A DNA stretch of 5,683 nucleotides from an uncultured Oscillospiraceae bacterium (GTDB lineage: Bacteria > Bacillota > Clostridia > Oscillospirales > Acutalibacteraceae). Location of the stretch: positions 1 to 5,683 of the forward strand of contig USBH01000114.1 in assembly GCA_900552925.1 (NCBI GenBank), read 5' to 3'. The notes beneath the pieces were generated by a model. It was given only the letters and a program-made list of their open reading frames with translations, was not told the origin of the DNA and did no database searches. Both the position numbers and the translations under genes were made by a program. This document shows, piece by piece, positions 5,553 to 5,683 of this stretch (positions within the stretch are counted from its first letter, which is position 1; the number at the start of each line of letters is the position of its first letter).

Positions 5553-5683
5553 ATGTCAGGACATTCCAAATGGAATAATATCAAGCGCAAGAAGGAAAAG
5601 ACCGACGGCGCGCGCGCAAAGATCTTCACGAAGATCGGCCGTGAGCTCGCCGTTGCGGTCAAAGAGGGCGGCAGCGCCGATCC
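5553..5683 (+). CDS. yebC: YebC/PmpR (TACO1) family protein, 3' end outside the window
   Basis: The first 43 codons of a YebC/PmpR-family protein. [40 protein letters not shown] is the diagnostic N-terminal block: MSGHSKW, then the KIFTKxxRE segment. Full proteins are about 240 residues, so about 80% is missing because the window ends. The family has long been annotated as a transcriptional regulator; recent work on bacterial members and mitochondrial TACO1 points to a role in translation of proline-rich stretches, and which applies here cannot be told. Start ATG 5553 is supported by homology and by a modest GGCAGG Shine-Dalgarno (5540-5545), 7 nt away. The gene follows the flavoprotein by 14 nt but has its own strong predicted promoter. 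Confidence 0.96.
   Translation, partial: MSGHSKWNNIKRKKEKTDGARAKIFTKIGRELAVAVKEGGSAD

Overview
This is a GC-rich stretch (roughly 60% or more by eye) of bacterial housekeeping chromosome. It most resembles a Clostridia-type Firmicute of the Oscillospiraceae/Ruminococcaceae kind. The reasons are the run yhbY-nadD-yqeK-rsfS-leuS, a YqeK HD-domain protein (a mainly Firmicutes family), purine-rich Shine-Dalgarno sites, and YebC with an N-terminus of clostridial type. The genus cannot be named from the sequence alone. Bases 1-46 are not biological: they are an Illumina Nextera i7 adapter, apparently with an 8-base index. The window is therefore probably the end of a metagenome or draft contig.

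Layout: all genes are on the + strand. After the adapter comes the 3' part of an XTP/dITP pyrophosphatase gene (rdgB), which overlaps yhbY (50S-associated RNA-binding protein) by 7 nt. A 91-nt gap with two tandem hairpins leads to nadD, which overlaps yqeK by 4 nt (ATGA). Then come rsfS and leuS with short gaps, and a textbook intrinsic terminator just after leuS. Beyond it is a stand-alone flavodoxin-fold NAD(P)H/FMN oxidoreductase with a four-cysteine cluster motif. The last gene is the 5' end of a YebC/PmpR-family gene, cut by the window edge.

The genes fall into two jobs. RdgB, NadD and YqeK handle nucleotides: removal of deaminated NTPs, NAD synthesis and Ap4A hydrolysis. YhbY, RsfS, LeuRS and YebC belong to ribosome assembly or silencing, aminoacylation and translation or regulation. 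Two near-consensus sigma-A promoters of the same design (TTGAAA, 17-nt spacer, TGN-TATAAT) lie inside coding sequence: one in yqeK, reading toward rsfS-leuS, and one in the last codons of the flavoprotein gene, reading into yebC. They are the most interesting native signals here. I found no tRNA, rRNA, CRISPR array, insertion sequence or phage gene, and no convincing undescribed system.
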